From Trichoderma breve (taxonomy: Eukaryota; Ascomycota; Sordariomycetes; Hypocreales; Hypocreaceae), in the NCBI RefSeq assembly GCF_028502605.1, contig NC_079235.1:2542001-2606000 (forward strand): a DNA stretch of 64,000 bases, given 5' to 3'. The notes beneath the pieces were generated by a model that was given only the letters and a program-made list of their open reading frames with translations, was not told the DNA's origin and did no database searches. Shown in pieces: positions 47,568 to 60,985 of the stretch. The position numbers were made by a program, and so were the translations under genes. How positions within the stretch are numbered: position 1 is the stretch's first letter; each line of letters begins with the position of its first letter.

Positions 47568-48862
47568 CTATTCATCGTCGTCGTCAATCACGTTTCGCCG
47601 TCTGCCTGATCTGCCACTGGTCTCCATGGGTTCCACCTCATCTCCCTCCGCGTCTTCATCGTCCTCCGGCTCCTTGGTTCGCTGCCTCTTGGATCGTGGG
47701 GCCTCATCCTCATCGTCCAGAATGTCTTCTTCCTCATCATCATCAACACCGCTCTCCATCTCCTCTTCATCACTGCCCACCAGGAAGCCATCATCCAAGT
47801 CGTAGTCTTCATGTCGCGAGACACCCTGGGGCAGGTCGTCATCAGAGTCATACTCTGGACGCCGTCTTTTGGGTCGCGCAGAACCGGGTGCTCCTCTCTT
47901 CCGGGCTGCTCCAGACCTGGCGCCCTCTAAACCACCAATTGACAGCCCACCACGACCGGATCGTCCCACTCCACCGTCCATCTTGGCCACGGCATTGTCG
48001 CGCTTTCGCTGTGCCTTCATCCGCTCCTTTTCGGCCAGCTCAGCTTGCTTCTTCTGTAACTCGGGATCGACCACTGTCTTGATAATCATCTCACCGCCGG
48101 CCGATGACTTGCTGGCTAGAGCCATTCTCTCCGCCAAAACGGATAGGGCGTTGTCTCCAACAGCCTTGTTTGGCTTGATTGTGTACTGCTCCGACAAGTG
48201 GCCCACAGTCATCAATAAATTGCTACTTAATTCGGCAGCAGCAGCGTAGTAATGGCCATCCTTCAATTCATCGTAAGGCTGTCCGGGGCCTGGAGCCAAC
48301 CCCTTCTTGTTGATCTCGTAGTGTTCGCCTGCGATGGAAATGGTAACAGAGCCATCGCTCCACCGGTAGATGTTTGTGTTGCTTTTCAGTTCGTTTGTGC
48401 TTGCATCTCTGCAAACCCGAACGACATGTTTCGGGTGCTCTGCTTTGGCGTTTTCAAGATCGAACGCGGAGGGTTGGAAAGTTTCTTCTTCGTATGGCTC
48501 GGGGAGAAACCTGACAAACTTCGGAACTCGCATCACACGCAGCTAGCCCATCCGTAAGCATTTTGATAGTCAAATGAGAGTTTGAGTGCTTTCAAAGAAC
48601 ATACCGAGTCATCGGATGGTTTGGGAATGCGATGGCGATATGCTTGCACGGCCATGACGATTCTATCCTTAGTTTCCTGTCGTGACTGGCTCCCATCGTA
48701 CTCTCGCGGCTCGGCATCGCCATATGCTTCGGGATCTGAGGCGAGGTCATCGTCGTCTAGAATGCGCGCCTGGGGAGAGGCATCCACCTCATCGCCCTCG
48801 TCGCCGAAAAGGTCATCGCCGCCCTCGTCGATGGCGTCAAGGGGATCCTCTGAATCGGACAT
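47568..48862 (-). CDS. LEO1: Paf1 complex subunit Leo1
   Basis: Two exons (48862-48605 and 48542-47568) give 410 residues. The N-terminus is strongly acidic (MSDSEDPLDAIDEGGDDLFG), then comes the conserved Leo1 core beginning MRVPKFVRFLPEPYEEETF, continuing NIYRWSDGSVTISIAGEHYE and MTVGHLSEQYTIKPNKAVGD. The C-terminus is a long acidic/basic disordered tail (DSDDDLPQGVSRHEDYDLDD and more). Leo1 pairs with Paf1 in the nuclear complex that travels with RNA polymerase II and supports histone modification during elongation. The 62-nt intron has GTATGT and GCTAG ends and preserves the frame. A housekeeping gene with no oddity. Confidence 0.95.
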
Positions 48863-51239
48863 TGTGTGCTGCTGCGGAAGAACTAGGCCAAGAAGAATTT
48901 ATTCGAGAGTTTCTAGGCGCACAAGAGATCCTCAGTGTAGCAATGGGCGGTATAATTGATGCGCAGGGATAGGAATATTGGCGGCACTGTGATTTCGAAA
49001 TCTGCTGCGCGAGGCACGTTTGCAGAGCGCGGTCTCAATTCGAGCAGCTCGGCGTTTGTGGCTAGTGCGTTGTCGTCAGCCACACCTGCTACTTGAGCAT
49101 CAGAGCGCGAGGCACAATTGGTTGGCTTGACTGCTTAGTCAGATTTTACACCTAGTTGAGCCTCTCTTCCGGATATCGGGACCAGTTTTGGCGCTATCCA
49201 TCCCACAAGGCTGGGCCATTGAATGCTGTAGGTACTCAGTAGGCTTATCAATGAGATTCAAATATGGCGCCATTTGTGTTTGACAATGGATATTTTAATT
49301 ATTAAATAGCAAATAAAGCATAGCTGGCTATCCAGAGGAGATATCAATCAGTGCAGAGACCAGTTGTTGGGTCTGTTTTTGGCGGGCTGATTGATTGCAT
49401 GTGACGTTGATGTTGGGTTTCAGAACCATCTCTTTTCAACTGCCACCTTCAAAAACAAGTCAATTGCTGGATTATATTCATCCTACTCGCTTCGTCAAAA
49501 AAATTCACATCTTTCTTGTAATAATCATTTTGGTAAAGTGATCACCAAAACATACAGCAGCCATAGGCATCAAAAGTTCCAAAACGCGCCGCTAATGGCT
49601 GACCTGAAACCTCCACACGCCTAACCTTAGCCATGGCTAGCCAAGGGAAAAGCGAGATTGTCCTCATTACTCGATCCAAACGGCACTAACTCCCCCGTGC
49701 CAATACCGCGAGGCTCCCTACTTTGTACTTTGTAATAGCGCCCATCAGTTCCTTATTGCAATGGAACGGGCCTCGCAAAAGTCGTCGTAAGTAACTCGTG
49801 CTAGTTAGTCTAAAACTCGTGCTGGGACCAACATCCCGTTCGATAGCTGGTACTTTGTAGCATTTTAACAGCTCATCCTTCATCTATCCCTTCAAAAAGC
49901 AATCCGAATAGAACATACAAGGTGAACCCGGTAGCGAGCACATGCCACTCAGCCCTGGACCAGCCATTCTGCACCCCTATTTTCTGCCTGCATAGGATCC
50001 CGTGACAAGGCTGGAGCCCCGTCTGCAGTCCATCTGTTTGCTGCACCCGCCCTTTCGCACCCCGCCTTTTTACAATGTCCAACCTCTTCTCTGGGATGTA
50101 AGTGAGGCCGTCAAATTCCGGCTGTTTCTTCTGTTTGTCGGTTTGCTTTCTCGTCGTCTGCTTTTATCCCTGATGTTGTCTCTTTTGGGAGAGACCTTGG
50201 TAACGCAGCACAGCTGTTGCATTGCCTTGTCCTTGTTGAGAAAACTACCCGATTAGGCTTCATTGAGGGAGGGGGTCCTGAAACAGCGTCTCCCAGCGGT
50301 GAGGGGCAAGTGTCTCGAGCCGCTGTTCACATCTGATATCCAGATATCATCATCGTCGCAATTGAAACTCAGTCGCCTTGGAATTCCATTGGAAAATACT
50401 CGTCATGGCAAATCTCCCGGCTCTTGGGCTTCTGTCTTGCACTGCTCAGAGGCATTCAATGGCTTGAGACAGTCTGGCTGGGCACCCTGGGCTGAGGAGC
50501 TCCCAAGGTGCCACTTTTAGGCATTATCGATATCCAAATGACAGCCCATCATCTGAGCTGCTGCATCGGCGTTGCCTGTCCGTCTCGTTTCATCAGAATG
50601 GACACTCAATATGAGTATTTATTCCCACGTGTCATCAATCTCAAGTACCGTTACGGAGCGGCTGGTCGATAACTGAGCTTTGACAGCTGTCGAGTCGACA
50701 CGTCCTAGTTGCATCCCGCAGCTATTATATATGCTCCTAGCAGACGACCAAAGACACCAAGATCACAATCTCCACCCCTGATCCTAATTTATCTATTTCC
50801 TCTTTCGTTACCCCTTTCCCTCTTGTTTTCTATTTATAAAAGGCACACTCAGTCCCTGCATACTTCGGCATTTCGTCTCAACTTAAGCCTCATTCGACAA
50901 CGCTAGAGACGCTTTAAGCGAAGCCCACGTTGTCTCTACCTTACAGTACTCAAATCTCTACTCCGCTATTCACTGCACCATCTCATCATCACATCTCTGT
51001 CGACTTGCTTTGCATCTATCATCTATCATCTATAATATATGCCTCTCCGCTAACCAGGCTTCAATCTTAGCAACGCTCGTCTCCGAGGCGGGCCTAAAAG
51101 CCCATCCCCATCACAAAGTGCCCAGCCCCCCCTGCATCCCTCCTCCGACGTCGCCTCATCTCCCAAGATACCTTCAGCCAACTTACCTCAGAGAACTCCT
51201 TCTTTTCCTACCCCAACTTCTCCCGCCCAACCCGCTAGA
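48863..51239. other. Intergenic, 2.4 kb between divergent LEO1 and MOB genes
   Basis: Shared promoter space and a probably long 5' leader of the MOB gene; the last 400 bp are pyrimidine-rich (CTCTTGTTTTC, CCCCTTTCCCTC). No supported gene; short open frames only. Confidence 0.5.
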
Positions 51240-52193
51240 ATGGCTGATTCGGGTGCCCCCAGCGGCGATGATATCATCAACTCCTACCACCTGCCGCGGC
51301 CGCTTCCGCTGTGGCTCAACTCACATTGCGCAAAGCACATTGTCAAGGGGAACTTTATGACCCTGAGTGCTCGACCAAAGACGGTTGAGCAGGGGGAGTG
51401 GGTTGCTCATCAAGGTTAGTATCCCACATCGTCGACCTTTGCTCCTCATCCATTGCTGACCAATATGGTGTAGTCGTCGAGCACTATCGCAACCTCTGGA
51501 ATTTCGTTCAGGTAGTTCACGCCAAGGAGGAGAACGGAAACACCATCTGCAACCCAACAACTTGTCCTCGCATGTCCGCAGGAGCGTAAGTAAACCACTT
51601 TCTTCATCTCAAACTCATCTTTCAGTATGCTCACACCAACTGCCAGCAACCACTCCTTCACTTGGCTCAACAGTCGTCGTGAGCCAGTCGAGCTGCCAGC
51701 TCATGAGTATATGACACTCATGCAGCGATGGATCACCGGCAAGATCGACGACACCGCCATCTTCCCAACTGACCCCGCCGGCGTCTCCTACTCTCACAAT
51801 CCCGCCATGTCGTCGACGCCACTCTCACAGCTCACCAACCCAGGCGAGGCTGACTGGGTCGGCAAGCGATCTGGTTTCCCGGACAAGTTCATCGACATCT
51901 GCCAGATGATCTTCCGCCAAATGTTCAGAGTCTACGCCCACCTTTACTGGGCTCATTTCTCAGAGCCCTATTATCACCTCAACTTGGAGAAGCAGCTCAA
52001 CAGCTGCTTCTCACACTTTTTGCTAACAGCCACTGCGCTGGACATGCTGGGGAAGCAGGAGCTGGAGCCTATGCAGCCACTGATTGACCTCTGGGCAGCA
52101 AACGGAACGTTTCCCCCTGAGTCCAAGGTCTACGAGTATGCCAGCATCCGGGCTGGTGAGCGATTGATTCAGCTTGCAGGCGTCGCACAGTAA
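51240..52193 (+). CDS. MOB kinase activator (Mob1/phocein family, MOB2-like)
   Basis: Three exons (51240-51414, 51474-51585, 51647-52193) give 277 residues. Zinc-site residues lie in CNPTTCPRMSAGANHSFTW (Cys pair) and FRVYAHLYWAHF (His pair). Further marks are PRPLPLWLNSHCAKHIVKGN, EWVAHQVVEHYRNLW and LMQRWITGKIDDTAIFP. MOB proteins bind and activate NDR/LATS kinases; fungal MOB2-type partners act with the Cbk1/COT1 kinase in polarised growth and septation. Subclass by eye is MOB2-like rather than MOB1, with moderate certainty. The insert between the two zinc pairs and the C-terminal extension (MLGKQELEPMQPLIDLW) are longer than in minimal MOBs. Confidence 0.93.
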
Positions 52194-54719
52194 ATGAGTA
52201 TTTTTGATGAGATTTGCGGGCTTGGTATGAGATGGGTTTCATGTTTCATCTGGAATACAGGTGCCATGATTAAAGACAGATAGATGAGAAGCATTTTGTT
52301 CTTTTAGGGTGCATGTAATCACAAAATAATAAATGGCTGTTTCGAGCACAAGAGCAATGGAAAAGAAAATCTACTGTTACACATGACATGAAAAGGCTAC
52401 ATCGAGGCATTGAAGCAGCAATATAGCATGCAATATAGACCAATTCTTGTTCGGTCGTGATTAACCCACAATGCTTTCATGTTGTGAGTGCAGACCTATA
52501 CAAGTCTCAGATCATAAGTCAGATCCAGCACAACTTAAAGATATCAGCGTAGATATACCTACAAACTCATGATTCTCTTTGTATCTCACCTTCTATCATA
52601 CTTCTCCTCGGTTTCCCACCTTCTTAGAGGTATTGATATGAGTCCTATCTCCTAACAGAACTACGTCCTATCTATACTCATTATGGAACTGTTCACGAGG
52701 TGAAAACAGGTCGAGGAGCCCAAGTGAGGTTAGGATCTCTTAATCGAGTCACTCATGGTTAACATTGTGAGCTTTTGTTCGTCTATTGTTTCATTCTCCT
52801 GAGTTCCTAGCGCCGTTGATACTCGGGCCTCATTTTTTGTCATCAGGTCCCCCTTTGTTTTAAGAAAAGGGTCAGACCCCAACGAAACCTCTCAGTCCTT
52901 TCTTTATTCTTCGTTTGCTCCATTTGCTTGTGGTGACCCTTTTGGCTACTTATAACATGAGCTTCGTTAGATTCATGAGGATAAAAGTCAATGGAAGTCC
53001 ACCCATAACAAAGGATTAAGGCCTTCCTCACAAGGACATTGGGTTCATTGCCAAGTAGATGGAATCCCAGAGTTGTATACATCAATGGTAAGATGAATGT
53101 AAACAAGGCACACCGAAACTTCAATCATGACATTAAACCCTCGAGAAATAGGAGGTTATCATAGGCAAATATGATATATGATGACGCTCAAAAACTACGC
53201 AACTCACACCTCAAGAGTTTTCATCCCTGTTAAAGACAGAAATTAACAGACTTATAGGCTTCCAATCGTTTATTGACAGTAGTTAGTTACGTCATTTATT
53301 CTTCAAAACATCGCTCAGTCCTTATCCAAGATTCTGAGATAGCACAACATCCTCCCCTATATACCTCTCATTGCAAAGCATCTATATTACTTCATCCAGT
53401 CTATCTTCTACTTCTTCTATACAACAGGCCTTTTTAAATAATATCACACCTATTATATAGGAAGATCCATCTACGTTACCTGTCAATAGTAGTCAATATA
53501 TTCAACAAGTATATCTCTCATGTACTCCTTCGGAAAAGTCTTTTCAGCCGCATACACAAACGTATAGACTCGACCAATCCCCTTGGCCACAACACACATC
53601 TCTCCCACAGAAACTTGACGGCTCACACTCATTCGTGCAGACGTCAGATAGCCCTATCCACTATCGAATAGACTAGCCATGCAAAACCCCCCTACCTTGC
53701 ATCTCACGATATCCTCCAATTTACCCGGAAGATCAAAAGTGGCAAAATAGCCAAATACCACTCTTCAAGCCAACCGGTCAAACAGAGAGCGAGAGAACAA
53801 GGGAAATCTTCCCACCAGCCAAGGGTAATCGGTACACAGACCACGGACTCGACGCCATTGTGGCCCGAGCAAGGCCTCGGAAGCACCTAATCTTGCGTTT
53901 CATGCACGCATCTATCAATTATCATCCAACTACCACCTGCTTAGGTGCGTATAGAAAAAGCAGGGTTTTTTTTCCTGCAGCTTGGCCCTGCCCTGCAATG
54001 CCGGGCTCCTCCTCCCCCCCAGTGGCGATTTGAGAAAGGGCCCATCTCGACTAACTGTCTCCAGGTTTCTTCACATCATACATGGAGCTATCAACAAACG
54101 TACATGAGCTATCCTGGAGCTCCCGGCTCGAGCAATGGCACACCCAGCCTGTCACAGGTCAAATCCGAAACCGCAAACTCTCTTGCTGCTGTTTCAAACA
54201 AGGGAGGTCTCTTGTTCGTCCAGGTTAAAAAAAAGTCAAAATACCTGTCAAAGCGGGCATCAAACCCTGGCCTTTGCAGTAGCAAACCTTCCGAGCCATC
54301 GACCACGGGCATATCCACCTCCGAGCAGCACAAAGGGCTTCGGGTAGTCCGCAATCCTCTCTTCGCCCAGTTGCAGACGCCGTTGCCATCGAGTGGAGTC
54401 TTGGTAATCCTAGCCTCCTGTAGGCGAGTGCTGCTCGTACATGTATCGTAAGCTCATCGTCACTTTTGCACCACTTCCTTACCAACAGACGCTCCGAGCT
54501 CAGCCTCTCTCATCGACATCGCCACTAACCCCCTTCGCCGTACATGACCATGATCAGTTTCAGGTGGGCGGCGTGATCACCTTCATCGCCATAAATAGAC
54601 GATATTGCCCTTCGTCGCTCTCCAACTGTGCGTCGTTGCGGGCAGTCTAACTTACTAATTGTCCAGGCGAGGGCGTTTTAACCCCCCTCATTCGCATAGC
54701 CGATGAGGCACTTTCCCTT

Positions 54720-54830
54720 CGCCTCACAATAAAATCAAATAAAATAAAATACACTAAAAAATATCCCTGGAAGAAGGGTCCTTGATTTTTTACTTTTATT
54801 TTATTTTTTTTATTTTTTTTCTCTTCCCTG
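54720..54830. repeat. A/T-rich low-complexity tract
   Basis: AATAAAAT-type units are followed by a T-rich run with scattered A. Simple sequence only. Confidence 0.75.
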
Positions 54831-57800
54831 GCGCGCAGGGCAATGAATCGGTGCGCGATCCTCATCCAAGTTTTCCTCTAAGCTCACGCCCACTCGGGAA
54901 CTAACCCCCGGACTAAAAGAGGCTTGGGAAGCTCTTCACCGCCAGTGTAATCGGCTCTAAGCTTCTTCTACTCGCGGGAGATGCCGGGAACTCAGCAAGA
55001 CAAAGAAAACAAAAATAAGAAATTAGGGAATAAAAAAAAACTGAAAGGAAATCGTCTCCGGCAAAAGCGGGAACGGACGTCGTACCGGCGATACCAAGAT
55101 CAGTAGTAGTAGCGCCTACGGAGCACCAAGGACAAAGAAAGCAGTCGGTCGATGCTCCTACGCGCCATGCCATGCGCCCGTACGGAGCACATGCTAACCT
55201 ACAGCGTACATATGCAATTCGTATGCGTGCGGATGCCTCTGCGGAGCGTCTAGGTGAAGGGTTGAAGGGAGAAGAGACGGCGATAGGTGACGGATGCCGG
55301 TCTGGAGATGCAACAGGTCCCCCATGTCAACCCTATCACATCAGACAAAGCCGTAGGCGAGACGACCGGGCGTCCACAGACCAGCCTGGTCACGATCCAA
55401 CCCCAGCTTCCCGTGGCATGCTTGCAGCAGAAGCATGCAGCTGCCTGTGAGAGAGAGGGCAAGGGTTTGAGCCTCAGGAATGCCAAGTTTGCCCAGAGAG
55501 TGCTCGCAGGCCGTGCTCACATCGTTGGTGCGCCTTTCAGAGTCAAGGAGTGATCCGTGCTGCGGAGAATCTTCTCCATATTGAACAAACAGGCGCTTGC
55601 CTTTGCCGCCGTATAAGGAAGGATGACTTGCAAAGCCCATCGACCAAAGATCACGGGTGAAACCTTGGGATGTCATTCCATATGACGGAAGATGGCCTTT
55701 TGTCGCATCTGCCCATGTGCGTGTGTGCCACCGGAAGTATGCTGCCTGCCGGCTTCTTTTGCTTCTCGGCTTTTGACTACACCGACTTCTTCCTCAGGAG
55801 ATATTGGCATGAAAACGCCCCCGTTTGCTTGACACTTGCAGCAGCTATCCATGACACGCGTAACATCTGTTTGAAAAATCCATTCTCTAGTTGAACAAAG
55901 AAGCTTCTCTAAATCTTCCGTGTCGTGATTTAATATATGCAGAGTCCGTGATTGGAGGACGCGATCATTCAGTCTCCATCAAGATCCGTCAGGTCGATTC
56001 ACCGCCGTCGATTTAGCTCACACGCTTATCATTCTTGTGTAAGAATGTTTCAGAATAGTTTATCCACGCAAGCTCACTAGCAAAGCGGTGATGGAATGGT
56101 TCGAGTGCTGCGCTGGAAGTCACAAGAACTCGAAGCTCCAGCATCTCTCATCACCGTGCGGGCTTTTCTCTTTTTTTTTCTTTGTGTTCTAGGGTAGCGC
56201 GAAACCTCGGTCCCCATAAGAGCAGAAGCTCCGTCCGGGTCGTGATGCCGTACGCAAGGATATGGGGCTCTCCGGCGAACGGCGGTTCGGTGACTCATCT
56301 GCCTAGGGTTCCGCTTCTCTCCCGTGATACGGACAAGGAGCATGAAATTCGTGCTTCTGCGTCGGCGCGGTATTGACCGGCCATGTGAGGAAGAGACTTC
56401 CCGCTTACTCTCTGCCCCTGGCTGTTCATATTTTAGCTTGACTTGAATCTTTGTCTCGTTAGACATAAGTCCTGCTATGCGTATCATCTCTGGCAAAAGA
56501 GTTTGGTGTTTTGGGTAACAGCGTTCGCATTGCGTTCTGCATACTCGAATCGTTCTAATCGCCGCCCGAGGTGGAGCATAGACCGATACGTTTGATCGAG
56601 CATGCAATCGAAAGCCAATTACAAATAAAAGCATGACTTCATCGGCTATCGATACTTTTGTTGACCTTGAAACCACGCGTTGAGCATCGCTCATTCATGC
56701 ATAGAGTTTCGTTTTCGTTCCTGGCTAACAAGGCACTAACATTCAGCCATCGCGGCCCCTTAGAACAGCTGCTTGTGTACTCTGCGAGACAAGATTGTAA
56801 CAACGGATGATGACGATCCAGGTAACCCTTGGTATTTTCGTGCTAAACACTGCTGCTCTTCCATACGGAGCAGTACTTGCAAACGGAAGGCTAACGGTAG
56901 AGAAATGTACCCGTTTCGTACAGTACTCCATATTCGGTGGATTCTTACATTGCTGACCGCACATTCGTAGTGCATGATAATCCCAGTTCAGCTGGGACTT
57001 TAGCGCACTCTTCCCAGAGTCTATTCTTTGACGGCATACACGCTATCCCAGCGTTTGGAATAGTTTGAGAAAAGCCAGCTCTTTCCTTCGTTATTTGCGT
57101 TGAATTCCCACCAGGCTGGAGGCAGAAAAACATGGCTCATCAATTGCCCTGTCGACGAGTCAGTATCAGTGCGTAGACTAAAATTGACGACTCTGTGCCC
57201 ACGAGAGCGTGTCAGATGTGCTGCTGCAATGATCATAGTTAGGCCCATCAAGCTACGCACATACGAGCTACTACTAGCACGGGCACTAATGGCCAGTCCT
57301 CTTATGCAAGGGCGACGAGTGTACAAGTCATTAATAAATCGACGGAGACAATTGAACAAGTAAACGGGCGGCGGACTGTCAGCCGTTAGTTGGGCGCTGC
57401 CGTCGATGCCACCGTTGTGGGAAACGGGTTGGGCGTGGGTACGACTCCGTGCTTGCCTCGGGACTGTGAATGGCCAGAGAAGACTGAGTGAGAGAAAAAT
57501 TCTCCAGCCGAGCCAACCGCAGTCGAGGATGATGCATAGGCGCATGTGAGTACGTGCTGGCCAGCCCTCTCACGAGTCAAGCTGTTATCATGAGATAACG
57601 AGGGCTGTGGGCGAGAAGAAAGCTTCTAGGCGTTCGACATCGTACATCTTGCCAGCTGAGCTGTATGGTTGGGTACAAAGGCCAAGCCTGAATTCTCGTA
57701 ACCTTTTCCTGTTTGTATTTGGGGCCTCTCCTCAGGCCGATACATGTGGTGTCGAAAAAACCACTCGTAGGTACGAGTACGTATCCACAAGAGGCGCAGC

Positions 57801-58205
57801 AGTCAGGCCCTCGATGAGGGAGGTACTCCGTGAATCCGACTTTGTAGATCCTCATGGTGTGGCCACTGGGCAAGGCAGATACGTAGTCGAACATAACTGC
57901 AGAGTTTGGGGTTAATGAGACTGCATAATTAAGCCGGGACTTCCTGTGTCGTCAGAGCCGGCCCAGGTGGCACTTAATCATGCCACGACCCTGAACTGAG
58001 ACATCAAGAAGTGCAGACTCTCGTCTGGCACCACCAGGAGACTTTTCTCTAGACAGCCGCAGACAGCCGCTGAGCAAGATTGGGCCGGATGGCAGGCTGG
58101 CTGGGCCAAACCTCAGGTTCGCCTTTCGCCTTCAGTCCTCATTGAGGCTAGACCCAGCAAGCCGCATCGCCGCGGTTGAATGATGAGCGGCTCGAACGGG
58201 GCCAA

Positions 58206-58233
58206 GCTGCTGGCTGCTGGCTGCTGGCTGCTG
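58206..58233. repeat. Four tandem 7-bp units GGCTGCT
   Basis: Perfect fourfold heptamer within the gene-poor stretch. A unit length not divisible by three argues against coding function. Confidence 0.85.
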
Positions 58234-58819
58234 TGCAAAGTCGCACAGAGAAAGGCAGGGCATTCTCAGCTTCAAAACCGGTGAAACAAGCTCGATTGAT
58301 TGGCCCGAGGACGCAAGCACTTTGGGTCTCGCCAATTGGCCGTTTTGGACGGGTTTTCACAGATCACAGCAGGTTCTCCGAGGCAGCGTCCAAACGGATA
58401 TGGCCGTCTCGTCCCCGAGAGCGAGGCAGCGGCCAGCGAGGGCCGATAATTCGTCGTGGAGGGCGGCGATGCATCAGGTCGACGGGCCTAAGGGGTGAGA
58501 AAGTAGTGTCGATGCCCGAAATGAAACAGGACGGACGCGCAACGCGTCAGGAGCAGCCAAACAGAGCACCGTGATGGGCAGCAACAAACACACCGACAAA
58601 GCAGCAGCGGAGATGGTGCAAGCAAGTTGGCGGAGGCCGGCCTCATATGCGGCCAGTCACAGTGGAGCTTGCTGGAGCCTTTGGTTGGAGCAAGGCATCG
58701 CAGCAGAGACAGACCAAGGCCCGTGTTGGAGGCATGCACCAGCCACGGCGGTCCACTGCAGAGGCAGCATGGCGCATGATGATGAGCAGGACAGACAGGC
58801 GAGTGTGCGAGTGTCCCGG

Positions 58820-58872
58820 AGATGGAGACGGCAGACTGGAGACTGGAGACGCTGGAGACTGGAGACCAGCCA
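58820..58872. repeat. Imperfect (CTGGAGA) tandem repeat
   Basis: Repeated GGAGAC/CTGGAGA units, partly 8 bp and partly longer, in the gene-poor stretch. Confidence 0.75.
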
Positions 58873-60904
58873 CTAGAGACTGCAGAAGATGGGGCACAAT
58901 CGATAAGTGATTATCTAATGGTGTCAGTCAGTGTTGTCCCCGTCTGGTTGGTGAGCGCATCGTCATGCATTGGTGGCTTCACTTGCCTGATACGTGTTGC
59001 AGGATGCGAGGCAACGCCAAAACGGCAAAGCGGATGACACTATCGTGTGTTCTAAATTGGCTGCCCAGAAGGCATACATGATGCTCTCCCTACTTGTGCT
59101 TTAGCTGCTACTGTACTGTACTGCAACTGCTCGTGCTAAGGTTAGTCATGCGAGTGGCACCAGCTGCGGTACTTGCGGCCGCCGCACCGCAGCGTGCACA
59201 GCCAAGTACCTACCTCACGTAATCACAGGTCAGGTGCTGTTGCTGCACTGGCAGCCCATGACTGGTCCACAGTACGAAGCGCCCCGCCCATGCGGTCGTA
59301 CCTCGTCAGCGAAATTGGGCTGAGAGGTACATTGTCAGCCCACCTTTGCTTCTCAGGTGGGTTTTGTCGCAGTTGCGGGAGATCCAACCACATTCAGGCA
59401 TGAGTGGTCCAGGCCAAACCAAACATCTTGCTCGCCTGATGGGCACCATGACACCCAAACAGCCCGGTATCTGCCTATCGATTGACACATCCTGTGACGG
59501 CTCCCTGGCGGATGCCGATACGATACGATAGCATGGACCGATAGAGCCAGAGGAGGGGGGTCTGGGAGAACCGCGGAGAACTGGGGGGGGTTTGACTGAC
59601 CAGACACAGCGCGAGGGCACATCACGACGACCAAGGCGGGCAAATAGGATCGGGGCCGTGATGTGACAGACCACTTTGGAAGGCCATCTTCCCCATCGAC
59701 GCTCTCCCTCGCCCAGTCCAGTCATTCGCAGGCCACCACTTCGTACGAGCAGCACGCCAAAGAAGCAAGCGCTCTCATTAGCAAGGCTCTCTCAATGCAC
59801 ACTACGACTGGCCCGTCCCGAGCCCTCAGTGGTCACAAGTTACTAGTAGCGGGTATGGCGCACCGGGTTGTGCGGGAGCAGCAGCGCCGTCCATCGCTCC
59901 CTCGTCTTTGGAGGGCTTGGGTTGGGCAGCAGCAGCATTGAGTTTCGTGCCCAACCTATTCTCGTCCTGTCATTGAGCATCTGGCTCTCCCCATCTTGGA
60001 ATTCTGCCTCCCGGCGTCACGGATGCCATCCCGTCATGACCCGCTTAGAGGTACCGGCCTTGACAGATTCAGCCATGCGCCATGTCGGACGCTCATTCGT
60101 TTTCAGTACCCGCCCTGCTTCAGGCGAGTCGAGTCGGAGGTAGTTTGCCTCTGTCTCTGTCCCTCTCTCTCCCTGGGCGGCTGATGGGTTGACGATGGCG
60201 TCGTGGGTTGAATGTTACTGAACTGAGCGACTGGTCATGACGACAGTCTCATGCCCATCGGCCATCTGGTCAGGATGATCCTCGCCGGGAAGAGAGCGGC
60301 AACGACGGCGGTCTCCCATAACAAGCGCTACCTGTGGCAGATGGAAGCTATTTCGAGTCACAAGAGGCAGCTTCCCCCAGGCCGATCAGGTGTGGATGGC
60401 CTCTGTCGATGATGACCATGCCGAGGCCGACTTGCTTTCTGGTACTAGCAGACGTATGTAGCAGTCGAACAGAGTACAGGATAAGATGTTCTGCTACGAC
60501 GACGACTACTGCTAGTCCCATCCCGAGTGCCACATGAGATAGGGAGGGGATGGAGTTTGGGGGGAGCCGGGGCCAGGGATTAACCCAGCTTGGTGAGTAC
60601 TTCGTGCGAGAGCGAGCGCGACACAAGGGTGACAAAGCACAGAGATGGAGGAGTCCCAAACATAGCGACAATGACTTGGACTTGCATCACATCGGCAGAC
60701 AAGACTCTCGTGTACTGTCAGTAGGCATACAGGTCTGTATGCCCACCATAACCCTAGCCAGAGATCCATTGGACCAAGCTCAAAGGGTATAGGGGCTGGC
60801 TCCGAGTGTCCGTACGCACGCACTTATTGATAATGGCCGTACTTACTAATCGTCCTAATCGTACGGGCGCATGGTCGTCCCAGGATGGGGTACCAGCACG
60901 GAGT

Positions 60905-60985
60905 GTGAAAATTTTGGAAAAAATGAAAAAATCCAGCAAAAAATAAAAAAACAAAAAATCAAGGCAAAAAATAAAAATCAACAGA
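60905..60985. repeat. A-rich low-complexity tract
   Basis: Alternating A-runs separated by single T, C or G bases. Simple sequence. Confidence 0.75.

Noticed and set aside
54240..54290. A GGTTTGATGCC-like B box as a tRNA-like or SINE element
   Set aside because: No A box, cloverleaf or terminator run in suitable spacing.
53945..54451. 168-codon open frame on the plus strand
   Set aside because: It carries poly-Pro and poly-Lys runs from simple DNA, the opposite strand is equally open, and there is no motif or splice support.
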